Assembly (NCBI RefSeq): GCF_035712445.1
Contig: NZ_DASTAT010000023.1
Coordinates: 1 to 37,626, forward strand
Source of the DNA: Oligoflexus sp.
Lineage (GTDB): Bacteria > Bdellovibrionota_B > Oligoflexia > Oligoflexales > Oligoflexaceae
Direction of reading: 5' to 3'
Length of the DNA: 37,626 nt
Shown: one piece after another, positions 26,772-34,920 of the stretch
Numbering within the stretch: the stretch's first letter is position 1
Layout: each line of letters begins with the position of its first letter
Position numbers and translations under genes: made by a program
Notes under the pieces: generated by a model
The model's database searches: none
Seen by the model: the letters and a program-made list of their open reading frames with translations, nothing else
Told to the model about the DNA's origin: nothing

Positions 26772-27197
26772 ATGCGCACCCCAGGAATTTTGTTACTGAT
26801 TTCCTTTGCTTTGGGCGCAAGTTCCATAAGAGCGGAGCAGCTGCCTCCCTTGGGCAAACGGGTCTATCTTCTGGATGAAGACAAGCCTGCGCGACCTGCT
26901 GATATCCGACCGTCAGAACGTGGTTCCAGTTTACCAGGACAGACCCTGATGCGGGATCCCCTGCCTCTGAATGCAGCGAGTTTTGTGGATAAGACAAGGC
27001 ATCACCCAGCGGAAACCCCGAAGCGCGTTTCGCGAATGACCTTCGACAAAGTCGCGGTCCAGGGTCGCTATCTCGTTCCCCGTGTGACTTTCGATCGGCC
27101 GTCTTTGGAAGTTGGTCGTCGGGAAGAGCCCGTCAAACAGGAATACAGAAAAAAGATTCTGGATTCCGAGCGCGAGCTGCGGGAATTTGATTGGTGA
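26772..27197 (+). CDS. Secreted protein of unknown function
   Basis: The 141-residue product starts with a clear signal peptide (MRTPGILLLISFALGASSIRA, cleavage expected before EQ) and continues as a low-complexity, basic and proline-rich chain with no motif I recognise. AGGAGGG (26758-26764) precedes the ATG at 26772; a frame beginning at 26730 is open but lacks the signal-peptide logic. It is divergent from the HD-GYP gene and the first of two plus-strand genes. Confidence 0.7.
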   Translation: MRTPGILLLISFALGASSIRAEQLPPLGKRVYLLDEDKPARPADIRPSERGSSLPGQTLMRDPLPLNAASFVDKTRHHPAETPKRVSRMTFDKVAVQGRYLVPRVTFDRPSLEVGRREEPVKQEYRKKILDSERELREFDW

Positions 27198-27403
27198 TGC
27201 GCTGCCGCTCGCGGCCCATGCCGCGCCCCCGGATCACCGCCCCCCCCATCTTCATCAGGTAAAAGAGAGCCCTTTCCCGTTTTCCGCCAGACATATCCAA
27301 AGCTGATTTTTTGTGGTATGGTGTGTTTCTAACAGTTGCTGGCTGGCTGGTCAATTTAATTTCTTTTAATGTGGAAAATTTTCCAAATCCCAGGATTCCC
27401 CTC

Positions 27404-27961
27404 GTGAATACACTGCTGCAATGGGACCGATGGCTGCAAAAGTCCGTCAATCTGGATATGATATCCCCCATCAACGATAAACTGATGAGTCTTTGGTCTG
27501 CGGAATGGCCCTGGTTTCTTATCGTCCTTGGCTTTGCCATTCCTATCATCCGCAGCCGTCAGTGGCCGCGTCTTTGGGCGATCGGCTGGATTGGATTGAC
27601 TGTTGGCGTCAGCGATATGGTCTCGCATTACATTCTGAAACCCTGGTTTGGCCGTATCCGCCCCTGTCGGATGGAAGGGCTCGTACGGATCGTCGAAGGC
27701 TGCTCGGGTTATTATAGTTTCCCCTCCAATCACGCCGCCAACGCCGCCGTGTTTGCCACGCTATGGTTTTTGCTCTTCAGTCGATTTCAAGGCTCTTTGG
27801 CCGTCCTTTGCGCCTTTGTCATCGGCATGTCGCGCGTTTACCTGGGCGTTCATTACCCGACCGATATCCTCGGTGGATTCATCTGGGGAACGTTTCTGGC
27901 CCTGATTTCTTACCTGATCTGGCAGCGCCTTCCGCTCAGCCGTGAGCTGGCGAAAGCGTAA
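27404..27961 (+). CDS. PAP2-family membrane phosphatase
   Basis: The product of about 185 residues is an integral membrane phosphatase of the phosphatidic-acid phosphatase 2 family. The three catalytic motifs are present: KPWFGRIRP (KxxxxxxRP), YSFPSNHAA (PSGH-type, with SNH) and SRVYLGVHYPTDILGG. Likely substrates are lipid phosphates such as undecaprenyl pyrophosphate or phosphatidylglycerophosphate. I favour GTG at 27404 (NTLLQWDRWLQ...), preceded by CAGGA; a TTG at 27311 would add 31 residues with no ribosome-binding site. It ends seven bases before the convergent TonB-receptor gene. Confidence 0.88.
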   Translation: MNTLLQWDRWLQKSVNLDMISPINDKLMSLWSAEWPWFLIVLGFAIPIIRSRQWPRLWAIGWIGLTVGVSDMVSHYILKPWFGRIRPCRMEGLVRIVEGCSGYYSFPSNHAANAAVFATLWFLLFSRFQGSLAVLCAFVIGMSRVYLGVHYPTDILGGFIWGTFLALISYLIWQRLPLSRELAKA

Positions 27962-27968
27962 GCCGCCT

Positions 27969-29993
27969 TTAGAACTCATATTGCGTTCTCAACATATAAG
28001 ACCGTCCGGGGAAGGGAATGGGTCCTACGGGATATTTGGCCTGGTAGGGCTGGGCTATCTCGAGCCTTGCATCGGTCAGGTTTTGGACCGCAAACGACGC
28101 TTCGAGGCCTTGGGTTTGGAAAAGATTGCTATGCCGCAGATTCACGTTCAGAAGAGTGGTCAGCGGCAGCTTTTGAAGGGGAGCCGGATCACGAATGGGG
28201 TCACCGCTCGCATCTGTGCCGACTTCAGGCCCCTGCTCCGTGAACGCAAACCGTTCCCCGACCAAGGACAGCGAAGGGTTGACAGAAAACTCCCGATTCA
28301 CTTTATAGCCTGTCACCAGCCCTGCCTTATGCTGAGCCTGACCATAGGCGGCTTGATCGTGACCGGGAACCTGGGCGCTAGGCTCATCATTGAGCGTCAG
28401 CTGATAGTAGGCGTAGGTGAACGTCGCAAAGACTTGACTCGACTGGAAGCGCAGCTCCGATTCAAAGCCGCGCGATCCAAGGTCGCCACCGTTGCCGTAG
28501 ATACCGGCGCCGCTGGGTCCTGTGAAATACACGATAGGTCGATGAACCAGATGATCAAAGACGCTGACCACGCCCCAAAGGGTGTCGCTGAAGCGGTAGC
28601 CAACTTCCAGCTCGTGGTTTCGGGTTGTTTCCGGCTTGATGCCGTAGTTATTGGAGTCCTCCACCCGGTTGGGGATGATGCCACCAGGTACGCGGAAGCT
28701 TTGCGATAGCATGTATTTCGCATGAAAATCCTGCCAGGCCCGGGTGAAACCGACTCGAGGCGCAAAGAAATCTCCGTGAAGATCCGTCTTATCGTAACGC
28801 ACACCCGCCGTGAGCTTCACCCAATCATTGTCGTTCATGAGCTGCAGAAAAAGCGAATCATTGCGATAGCTGATGTGATCTATTTCCTCGTTTTTCTTCA
28901 GGATCTCTTCATTGGCAGCCAAATTCAGCTTGGGCGAACGATAGGTCGTGTGAATGAAACCCTGGTAGCCCACGATCATGTTGGTCTTATCCGTCCAATC
29001 ATAGTGCAGGGTCACGCCCCCGGTTTTTCGATCGACTTTGTTGCGATACCAGTAAGGGCCCTGGTCCACCCAGTACGGGTACTGCAGTTTGTAATTGATG
29101 AAGGGCGTGATCTTCAGAGCGCCGGATGTCCACTCATGGCCCGTTTCAACCTGATAGGTATCCCAGCGTTCCCGGATGTGCTGCCAGGGCGCAATATCAG
29201 GTTCATCAAAATAAAGGAAAGGAGCGCGATAGAGATCCACCAGAGCTTTGGCATAGGTTCCCTTGTACTTGACATTCAGGGTCATGTTTGCCAGTTCCAG
29301 CTGAGAATCCTTGAGATCTATTTCATCTCCGTAATATGTGGTCGCTTTCTGGTCGGTGATCAGCGAACGCGAAGCCACGACGTTGGCGCTGTAGGCAAGG
29401 TCACCCTCATCCTTCGCCACCCCGGCTGCAAGCGTGCGATTCAGGAATGCGCGACCGCCTTGCTCGATGTCCATATTCACATAAGAGCCGGGACGACTGG
29501 CGGAGCGCGTAAGGATATTGATGACGCCCAGCGCGGCATAACCACCGTAAACGGACGATCCGGGACCTCGGACGATTTCAATCCGATCCAGGGTGTTCAC
29601 CGGAAAATGCCTTGCGAACTGCGTGATCCCAAATTTTTCCTCGTTGATATCGAGTCCATCGACCATCACCAGGAATTTGCCTTCGACGGAATTGATGCCG
29701 CGAATGCTCAGAAGCTGACCGCCTTCAATTTCCGTCACCACTCCGTAGCCCGGAACCATGCGTAAAAGGACATCGACGACATCGCGCGCGCCCATATCCA
29801 GCATCTGCTCGCGGGTGATGACTGTGACAATCCCCGGCGTTTCCCGGATATGCATATCCTTCCGAGTAGCGACCGAAACCTTAAGGTTCAAAAGATCACT
29901 AAGACTCAATTCATTCTCATCAGCAGCCCACAGCGCTTGCGAGGCCATGAGCACAAGCAAAAGCGGGCACCACTGATGGATGTTTTTCCTCAT
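27969..29993 (-). CDS. TonB-dependent outer-membrane receptor
   Basis: The 674-residue protein has a signal peptide (MRKNIHQWCPLLLVLMASQALWA), a plug domain (RETPGIVTVITREQMLDMGARDVVDVLLRMVPGYGV...LSIRGINSVEGKFLVMVDGL...VNTLDRIEIVRGPGSSVYGGYAALGVINILT) and a 22-strand barrel ending in the outer-membrane C-terminal Phe (RTQYEF). No TonB box is obvious; the mature N-terminus has LSLSDLLNLKVSVATRK, common in this receptor subtype. The ATG at 29993 has GAGG six bases upstream. The 249 bases to the divergent kinase gene include no strong promoter I could identify. The ligand is unknown; siderophore, vitamin or sugar are possible. Confidence 0.93.
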   Translation of the reverse strand: MRKNIHQWCPLLLVLMASQALWAADENELSLSDLLNLKVSVATRKDMHIRETPGIVTVITREQMLDMGARDVVDVLLRMVPGYGVVTEIEGGQLLSIRGINSVEGKFLVMVDGLDINEEKFGITQFARHFPVNTLDRIEIVRGPGSSVYGGYAALGVINILTRSASRPGSYVNMDIEQGGRAFLNRTLAAGVAKDEGDLAYSANVVASRSLITDQKATTYYGDEIDLKDSQLELANMTLNVKYKGTYAKALVDLYRAPFLYFDEPDIAPWQHIRERWDTYQVETGHEWTSGALKITPFINYKLQYPYWVDQGPYWYRNKVDRKTGGVTLHYDWTDKTNMIVGYQGFIHTTYRSPKLNLAANEEILKKNEEIDHISYRNDSLFLQLMNDNDWVKLTAGVRYDKTDLHGDFFAPRVGFTRAWQDFHAKYMLSQSFRVPGGIIPNRVEDSNNYGIKPETTRNHELEVGYRFSDTLWGVVSVFDHLVHRPIVYFTGPSGAGIYGNGGDLGSRGFESELRFQSSQVFATFTYAYYQLTLNDEPSAQVPGHDQAAYGQAQHKAGLVTGYKVNREFSVNPSLSLVGERFAFTEQGPEVGTDASGDPIRDPAPLQKLPLTTLLNVNLRHSNLFQTQGLEASFAVQNLTDARLEIAQPYQAKYPVGPIPFPGRSYMLRTQYEF

Positions 29994-30242
29994 TGAATCC
30001 TCTTGGAGTGCTGGTGGATGTCTTTCCTTCATAGTAAACAGTTGGAACCCTGAAGACAAGGAGGCGGAGCCGGCTGTCTCCTGACGCAGGAGTGGTTCAT
30101 GTATCCTGCCGCATTGTCAGAGCTATTCCCCTCTGCATTTCATGCTGTAAGGTAAAGATGTGCGGAAAGCGTCAAAGCTTAGGTTTCCGTCGCAAAATCC
30201 GAAGCATTATGCGTCCTGGGCGATCTTCGGAGACTGAGCAGA

Positions 30243-32771
30243 TTGAAGTTTAAGTTACCCAGAAAATCCATAGGCAATCGGATTCTGATGCTGATCATCG
30301 GGATCGTGACGGCCGCCTTTGTTTCCCTCGGTCTCATCGGGGGGCTTGCCTTCCGTAACCTTGCGCAGGGGTTTCTGGCGATTGTCGAGGCGCAGAACCA
30401 GGAATTTGCCGCGATGCTCAATCGCAACTCGGAACGTTCCCGAAATCGCTTCGTTCAGATGTTCGAAGAGAACGCTCGGGCCAAGGGCGAGACGCTGATT
30501 GCGCGCGATTCTTTGAACCTCAAAAATCCTTTCCTTGAAAACTCCTATACTCAGGTGCGTGAGACCCTGCAGAATTCCTTCCACTTTGATGCGTCCATGA
30601 TCCTGGCCTCTTTTATCGTCATTGAGGGGGATCAGATCAAAGCCTGGCAGTACCTGGACCGGGAGCATAAGGACGGTTTGAGCCTTCCTATCGTTTACGA
30701 TTCCAGTCGGGAAATCTGGGTTTCAAGCCTGCAGGGGGAACCCATCACGGTTTATGATCCCGGCATGGAAAAACTGCGCACGCTCGAAAAGCCGACCATC
30801 CGCAAGGTTCAGGTCAGTGTGGGTTCTGGCTCAGGTCGCCGGACCATAGCGGCCTATGAAGCCATCGTCCCCATCTCCGAAAGCGTCCCGGAATTCATTC
30901 CAGAGCGCCTGAAGCAGGGGGAGGCCATAGCTTATCTTCGCTATCTCATCAGCCTCGAAATGATGGATCAGGCCATCGCGATGGAGGAGAGTGAGATGCA
31001 GAAAATGCTGGCAGAGCAGAGCACCATCACGGAAAGCACTTTACAGAAGACTTTGAGTGATACGAATAGTCGGATCGCTCAGCTTGTCCTCATTTTGAGC
31101 TCAGCCGTCATCCTGGTTATTCTGGTAGCTTTTGCCCTTTCGCTCTGGGTCAGCCGACGCATTGCGCAGCCCATCGAACAGCTGAGTCGTGCGGCCAAGA
31201 AGATTGCCCAGGGCGACTATGATCAGGCTGTGCAGATCGAATCCGAGGATGAGATTGGCCGTCTGGGCCGGAGCTTTGAGACCATGCGGGTGCAGGTGAA
31301 AACCTTTACCGATAAGCTTCAGGTCCTGGTTGAAGAACGGACGGCTCGCCTGCATGAAGCGCTTGAGACGGTGACCAGCCAAAGTCAAAAGATTCGGGAA
31401 ATCATGGAGCAGATCGATCAGGGCATCCTGACCCTTGATACCCAGCTCAGAATAGAAAAGGATTATTCGCATCATCTGCTGAAACTCTTTCCTTCCGCTG
31501 GGGAGGATCTGGCCGGCACTCCAATCCTTGAACTCATCTTCCAGGACACAGGCCACAGCGGTGAAGATATCCAGAAGGCGCGCGAGTCATTGGCTGCGTG
31601 CTTAGGTGAAGAGGCGATCAACTGGGATCTCAACTCGGATCATCTGCCGCTGCAGCTGCAGTATGCGTGGGGTGGCAGCACGAAGACTTATGAACTCCGC
31701 TGGAATCCGATCATCGAGGGGCGGACCATTATCCGCGTGCTCCTGACCATCCGTGACCGGAGCAAGGAGCTTGCTCTTGAGGATCAGGTTCGCGTTGCGA
31801 CCCAACGCTCGCAGCGTTTGACCCAGGCTCTTACCGACCTTGTGGCCGTGCGGTCGGATGCAGTCGGTGCGATGCTGCGCGATTCGAACCGGGCGCTTCA
31901 GGACATTGAAGCGAGCCAGAGCGATGAGATCGAACACAGGAAGAATTACATCCGCCTTCACACCATGAAGGGTGCGGCTCGCAGCCTTGGCCTGAAAGCC
32001 CTGGCGCAGGCCATTCATGAAGCCGAGATCTTCCTGCAGCGGCTGTTCCGCTATGAAAGTTTTGATTCCGAAAGCTTTGCGAAGTCGCTCGATGTTATAC
32101 GGGACGAACTGGACTTTCTGCGGGATGTCGCGGGCCGCATTCTGAAGATCAAGATCGATGGCCAGGAGCAGGAGTCGCGAAATCTTTTCGAGATGCTGGC
32201 CGAGGAGATGCGCGAAGCGTTCAAACTCTGCTCGGAACGGCATGTGGACTTCGGCGGAATTGTAGTGGAAGACCGCGTGATCCAGTGGAACCCCCGCTTC
32301 CTTGTGGATGCTGTACAGGCCGCCCGTCATGCTTTGACCAACTCTCTCGATCATGGCTATTTCAAACCGATTCAGGCCGGGCGTCTGGCATCGACGGAAA
32401 AGGTCATCTTTCGCCTGCGAGCCTATCGGGAAGCAGGGCAGGTCGTGATAGTGTTCGAAGATGAGGGCTATGGTTTCGATCACAAGGCTGTTCGCACCCT
32501 GGCCGAGAACCATGGGCTCGATCTTCAAGTTGATCCGAATTACCTGAATGTCCTTTTGCGCGAGGGCCTGAGTACAGCCAACGAGGTTACGCAGCTGAGC
32601 GGCCGTGGCGCAGGTCTTGCCGCCATCCAGACTTTCGCCGAAGAATGGGGTGGAAGCATCACCCTTGCCGATAACGAGCCTCGCGGTAGCCGCATCATTG
32701 TCACTCTGCCCGATGCCGCCATCCTTTGCAGAACTTCCCTCATGCTTCAGAAAGATCCCGTCAGCGCCTGA
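30243..32771 (+). CDS. Membrane histidine kinase with HAMP, PAS-like, Hpt and CheA-type ATPase domains
   Basis: The 842-residue protein has membrane segments at about 13-37 and 280-303 that enclose a 240-residue periplasmic sensor, then a HAMP domain (300-352), a coiled linker, a PAS-like region (about 385-505), an Hpt domain with phosphoacceptor H573 in LHTMKGAARSLGL, and an HATPase with N-box HALTNSLDHG (696-705), G1 EDEGYGF (739-745) and G2 GRGAGLAA (787-794). There is no HisKA dimerisation helix, so phosphotransfer resembles CheA (Hpt plus catalytic domain in one chain). TTG at 30243 follows GGAGA by nine bases. No receiver-domain partner is nearby. It starts the plus-strand trio with two binding-protein-like genes. 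Confidence 0.88.
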   Translation: MKFKLPRKSIGNRILMLIIGIVTAAFVSLGLIGGLAFRNLAQGFLAIVEAQNQEFAAMLNRNSERSRNRFVQMFEENARAKGETLIARDSLNLKNPFLENSYTQVRETLQNSFHFDASMILASFIVIEGDQIKAWQYLDREHKDGLSLPIVYDSSREIWVSSLQGEPITVYDPGMEKLRTLEKPTIRKVQVSVGSGSGRRTIAAYEAIVPISESVPEFIPERLKQGEAIAYLRYLISLEMMDQAIAMEESEMQKMLAEQSTITESTLQKTLSDTNSRIAQLVLILSSAVILVILVAFALSLWVSRRIAQPIEQLSRAAKKIAQGDYDQAVQIESEDEIGRLGRSFETMRVQVKTFTDKLQVLVEERTARLHEALETVTSQSQKIREIMEQIDQGILTLDTQLRIEKDYSHHLLKLFPSAGEDLAGTPILELIFQDTGHSGEDIQKARESLAACLGEEAINWDLNSDHLPLQLQYAWGGSTKTYELRWNPIIEGRTIIRVLLTIRDRSKELALEDQVRVATQRSQRLTQALTDLVAVRSDAVGAMLRDSNRALQDIEASQSDEIEHRKNYIRLHTMKGAARSLGLKALAQAIHEAEIFLQRLFRYESFDSESFAKSLDVIRDELDFLRDVAGRILKIKIDGQEQESRNLFEMLAEEMREAFKLCSERHVDFGGIVVEDRVIQWNPRFLVDAVQAARHALTNSLDHGYFKPIQAGRLASTEKVIFRLRAYREAGQVVIVFEDEGYGFDHKAVRTLAENHGLDLQVDPNYLNVLLREGLSTANEVTQLSGRGAGLAAIQTFAEEWGGSITLADNEPRGSRIIVTLPDAAILCRTSLMLQKDPVSA

Positions 32772-32824
32772 GTGTTCCATGCTATCATGGTCGATGCAAT
32801 GCCACTGCAAAGAGGACCCGCGAC

Positions 32825-33544
32825 GTGTTCGATCGAAGAACCGGCCGATTCATTTTCCTGCTCTTTTTCCTTTGGGCATTTCCTCTTCACGCCGAGGAAA
32901 AGCTGGGGATCTTTCAACCGACGGTCAAAGCTCCAAAAGATGTTCAACGGGCCTTTGCCGATGATCCCGCCCTGAAGGATCTGAAGGTTATGGCCTTCGG
33001 GACTTTTGATGATTTTCAAACAGCTGTAAACAGCGACGGCGTGACCTTTGCGCTGGTGCCATCAGCCTATATTCGCTACTTCGAGGATTTCGAACCCCTC
33101 TATCAGCTGACGCTTGATGGCCAGGCGAGTTTTCAGGAGGTCGTCGTCAGTTTGGATCCTGCCTGGAATGAGCAGAAATTGAGCGAGGGCATTGTCGGCA
33201 CCATCAATGTCGTCGGACGGGACAAAACGCGGAAGATGGTCGAGGATCGCTTGAACGGCCGCAGTTTCAAGCGTCTGAAGCAGGTTTCCAAGATCGCTGA
33301 TCTTTACCCCCTGCTGGCTCTCGGCAACGCCCAGTACGCGATCTTCGCACCCCATGATCTGGATCTGGTGAAGAAGGAATTCTCGTCCAAACCTATTCAG
33401 GTCATGCGGACCGCGGATGTTCTGCATCCCGTCATCGCCGTGCGCAAAGATAGAAAGGGAAAGAACAGCAATGTCTTCCTGAAACTCAGCCCCGCCACCC
33501 TTAAATCAATTGGCGTGAACGGCATCAAGGGTTTCAGCAAATGA
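32825..33544 (+). CDS. Periplasmic binding-protein-like protein (phosphonate/thiamine-binding-like fold)
   Basis: The 239-residue product has a signal peptide (FIFLLFFLWAFPLHA, then EEK) and a body like small periplasmic binding proteins: DLKVMAFGTFDDFQTAVNSDGVTFALVPSAYIRYFEDF, then VGRDKTRKMVEDRL. I place it in the type 2 periplasmic binding superfamily; the ligand is unknown. GTG at 32825, preceded by AGAGG, begins the signal peptide; the longer frame from 32726 lacks a signal. It lies 53 bases after the kinase gene and overlaps the next gene as ATGA. Confidence 0.72.
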   Translation: MFDRRTGRFIFLLFFLWAFPLHAEEKLGIFQPTVKAPKDVQRAFADDPALKDLKVMAFGTFDDFQTAVNSDGVTFALVPSAYIRYFEDFEPLYQLTLDGQASFQEVVVSLDPAWNEQKLSEGIVGTINVVGRDKTRKMVEDRLNGRSFKRLKQVSKIADLYPLLALGNAQYAIFAPHDLDLVKKEFSSKPIQVMRTADVLHPVIAVRKDRKGKNSNVFLKLSPATLKSIGVNGIKGFSK

Positions 33545-34536
33545 ACAAGGTTTCCAAGAGGAATGCGCATATGCAAGCTTTATGGATGGGGATCCTCTCT
33601 TTTCTTTTTGCACCGATTTTAACGGCTGCGACTGTGATGACGGTCAGCTTCGATGCATCCGAGATGCGGGTTGTCAGGGAGACTTTGGCCCGGGATCTCA
33701 AGAAGCACAAGCATGTGGAGTTCCTTATTGATAAAAATAGTGATTACGCGCAGTTTATCGGCGCTTTGGAAAAGAACAGGCCGGATTTCGTAGCTTTATT
33801 GGACAACAAGGCGGTGAATTTCATGAAGCGGCTGGAGGAGGAGAAGAAGCCCGAAAATCTTGCCCGCATTCAGGCGGCTGCGACCATGGCTCTGAACCTG
33901 CGGAATGTGCTGCAGGGAAGCACGAGGATCTGCGGCATACATTATGAGGTCCCGGCTTTTACCATCATCACTCGCTTTCGAAGTCTTATGCAACGTACCA
34001 TAACCAGGGTCCTGGCTCCTTATCGCGCTTCTGAATTCGAGTGGATGATCTCCGAAGCCAGGCAGCAGCTCCAGAAGGAAGGGATTGAGCTGATCGGGGT
34101 CGATGTGGAGGCGAATGGTCGCGAACAGGAAGCCATCAATAAACTGGTGGAGACGATTCTCAGCGATGAACACGCTGGTAGAAAGATCGATGCCATCCTG
34201 GTGCCGACGGACAATGTGATTTTGAATAAGGAAGCCTTCACGGCCATCTGGTTACGGAAAGCCCGCAGTCTGAAAGTGCCTTTTCTTTGCAATATTGAAA
34301 AATTCGCAAGCAAGGATTTTGATTTCTGCACCTTTGCCGCCTATCCCGACCTCGTGGCACTTGGACATCAGCTGGCTGAGCAGATCAATGAGGTTCTGGA
34401 AAACGGCAGTTCGGTCAAGGATCTGGGAGTGGACTACATCATCGGTGTGCAGGAAGCCTTGAATCTGTCACGCGCCCGTGCCCTGGATCTGCCTATGCGA
34501 TCCGATCGCATCGAAGCCGTGGAGCGCGTGGAATAA
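33541..34536 (+). CDS. ABC substrate-binding-family periplasmic protein
   Basis: The 331-residue product has a signal peptide (LWMGILSFLFAPILTAA) and a type 1 periplasmic binding fold like the ABC_sub_bind (TrpX) family: EFLIDKNSDYAQFIGALEKNRPDFVALLDNKAVNFMK, IDAILVPTDNVILNKEAFTAIWL, VPFLCNIEKFASKDFDFCTFAAYPDLVALGHQLAEQINEVLENG. No permease or ATPase gene follows. Overlapping start (ATGA) with the preceding gene means tight coupling. I suspect it presents a ligand to the neighbouring kinase; transport is the alternative. Confidence 0.78.
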   Translation: MNKVSKRNAHMQALWMGILSFLFAPILTAATVMTVSFDASEMRVVRETLARDLKKHKHVEFLIDKNSDYAQFIGALEKNRPDFVALLDNKAVNFMKRLEEEKKPENLARIQAAATMALNLRNVLQGSTRICGIHYEVPAFTIITRFRSLMQRTITRVLAPYRASEFEWMISEARQQLQKEGIELIGVDVEANGREQEAINKLVETILSDEHAGRKIDAILVPTDNVILNKEAFTAIWLRKARSLKVPFLCNIEKFASKDFDFCTFAAYPDLVALGHQLAEQINEVLENGSSVKDLGVDYIIGVQEALNLSRARALDLPMRSDRIEAVERVE

Positions 34537-34556
34537 GTCTTATGCTGGAGCCCTCT

Positions 34557-34742
34557 TCATCGAAAAAGAGACTTTCCAATGGTGCGCAGCATGATGATGA
34601 CAAAGCTGGAGAAGAGCAACACTCCGGCCAAGGCGGCCCAGAAGGGAAAGGATGGAAAGCTCTTGATTTGATTTAAGAAATTCATTAAGGCCAGACCCAG
34701 AAAGAAGCTGTTGAAAGCAAAAATGATCTTTTCGTTGTTCAC
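34557..34742 (-). CDS. Small two-helix membrane protein
   Basis: The 61-residue product is mostly two hydrophobic helices (about residues 7-25 and 33-52) and ends KSLFR. The GTG start at 34742 has a near-ideal ribosome-binding site (AGGAG) six bases upstream, which supports a real gene. I recognise no family. It ends 20 bases from the convergent substrate-binding gene. A 100-codon frame overlapping it in another register looks like a shadow. Confidence 0.65.
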   Translation of the reverse strand: MNNEKIIFAFNSFFLGLALMNFLNQIKSFPSFPFWAALAGVLLFSSFVIIMLRTIGKSLFR

Positions 34743-34888
34743 AGTTGCTCCTGCTGAACGATGCCTGGATGATGATCGACGTTAGGTTTGATCTGAAATC
34801 AGCATCCGTATACCGTGACTGAGTCTGGAGCCCTTGCTTCAAATTGTGCTTTCAATCAAGACTTGTATAAACGAAATCGGAGAGGAAA

Positions 34889-34912
34889 GACCCGCGCATG
34901 AAGGCGCGGGTC
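34889..34912 (-). terminator. Terminator-like hairpin after the fadJ-like gene
   Basis: GACCCGCGC and GCGCGGGTC form a perfect nine-base-pair, very GC-rich stem with an ATGAAG loop, eight bases after the fadJ stop on the minus strand. Only three T residues follow before CCTCTCC, so termination efficiency is uncertain, but position and stability fit an operon end. Confidence 0.6.
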
Positions 34913-34920
34913 AGGATCAT

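Noticed and set aside
27240..27247. Run of eight C residues upstream of the PAP2 gene
   Set aside because: It lies outside the likely coding frame and no promoter is near enough to suggest phase variation.
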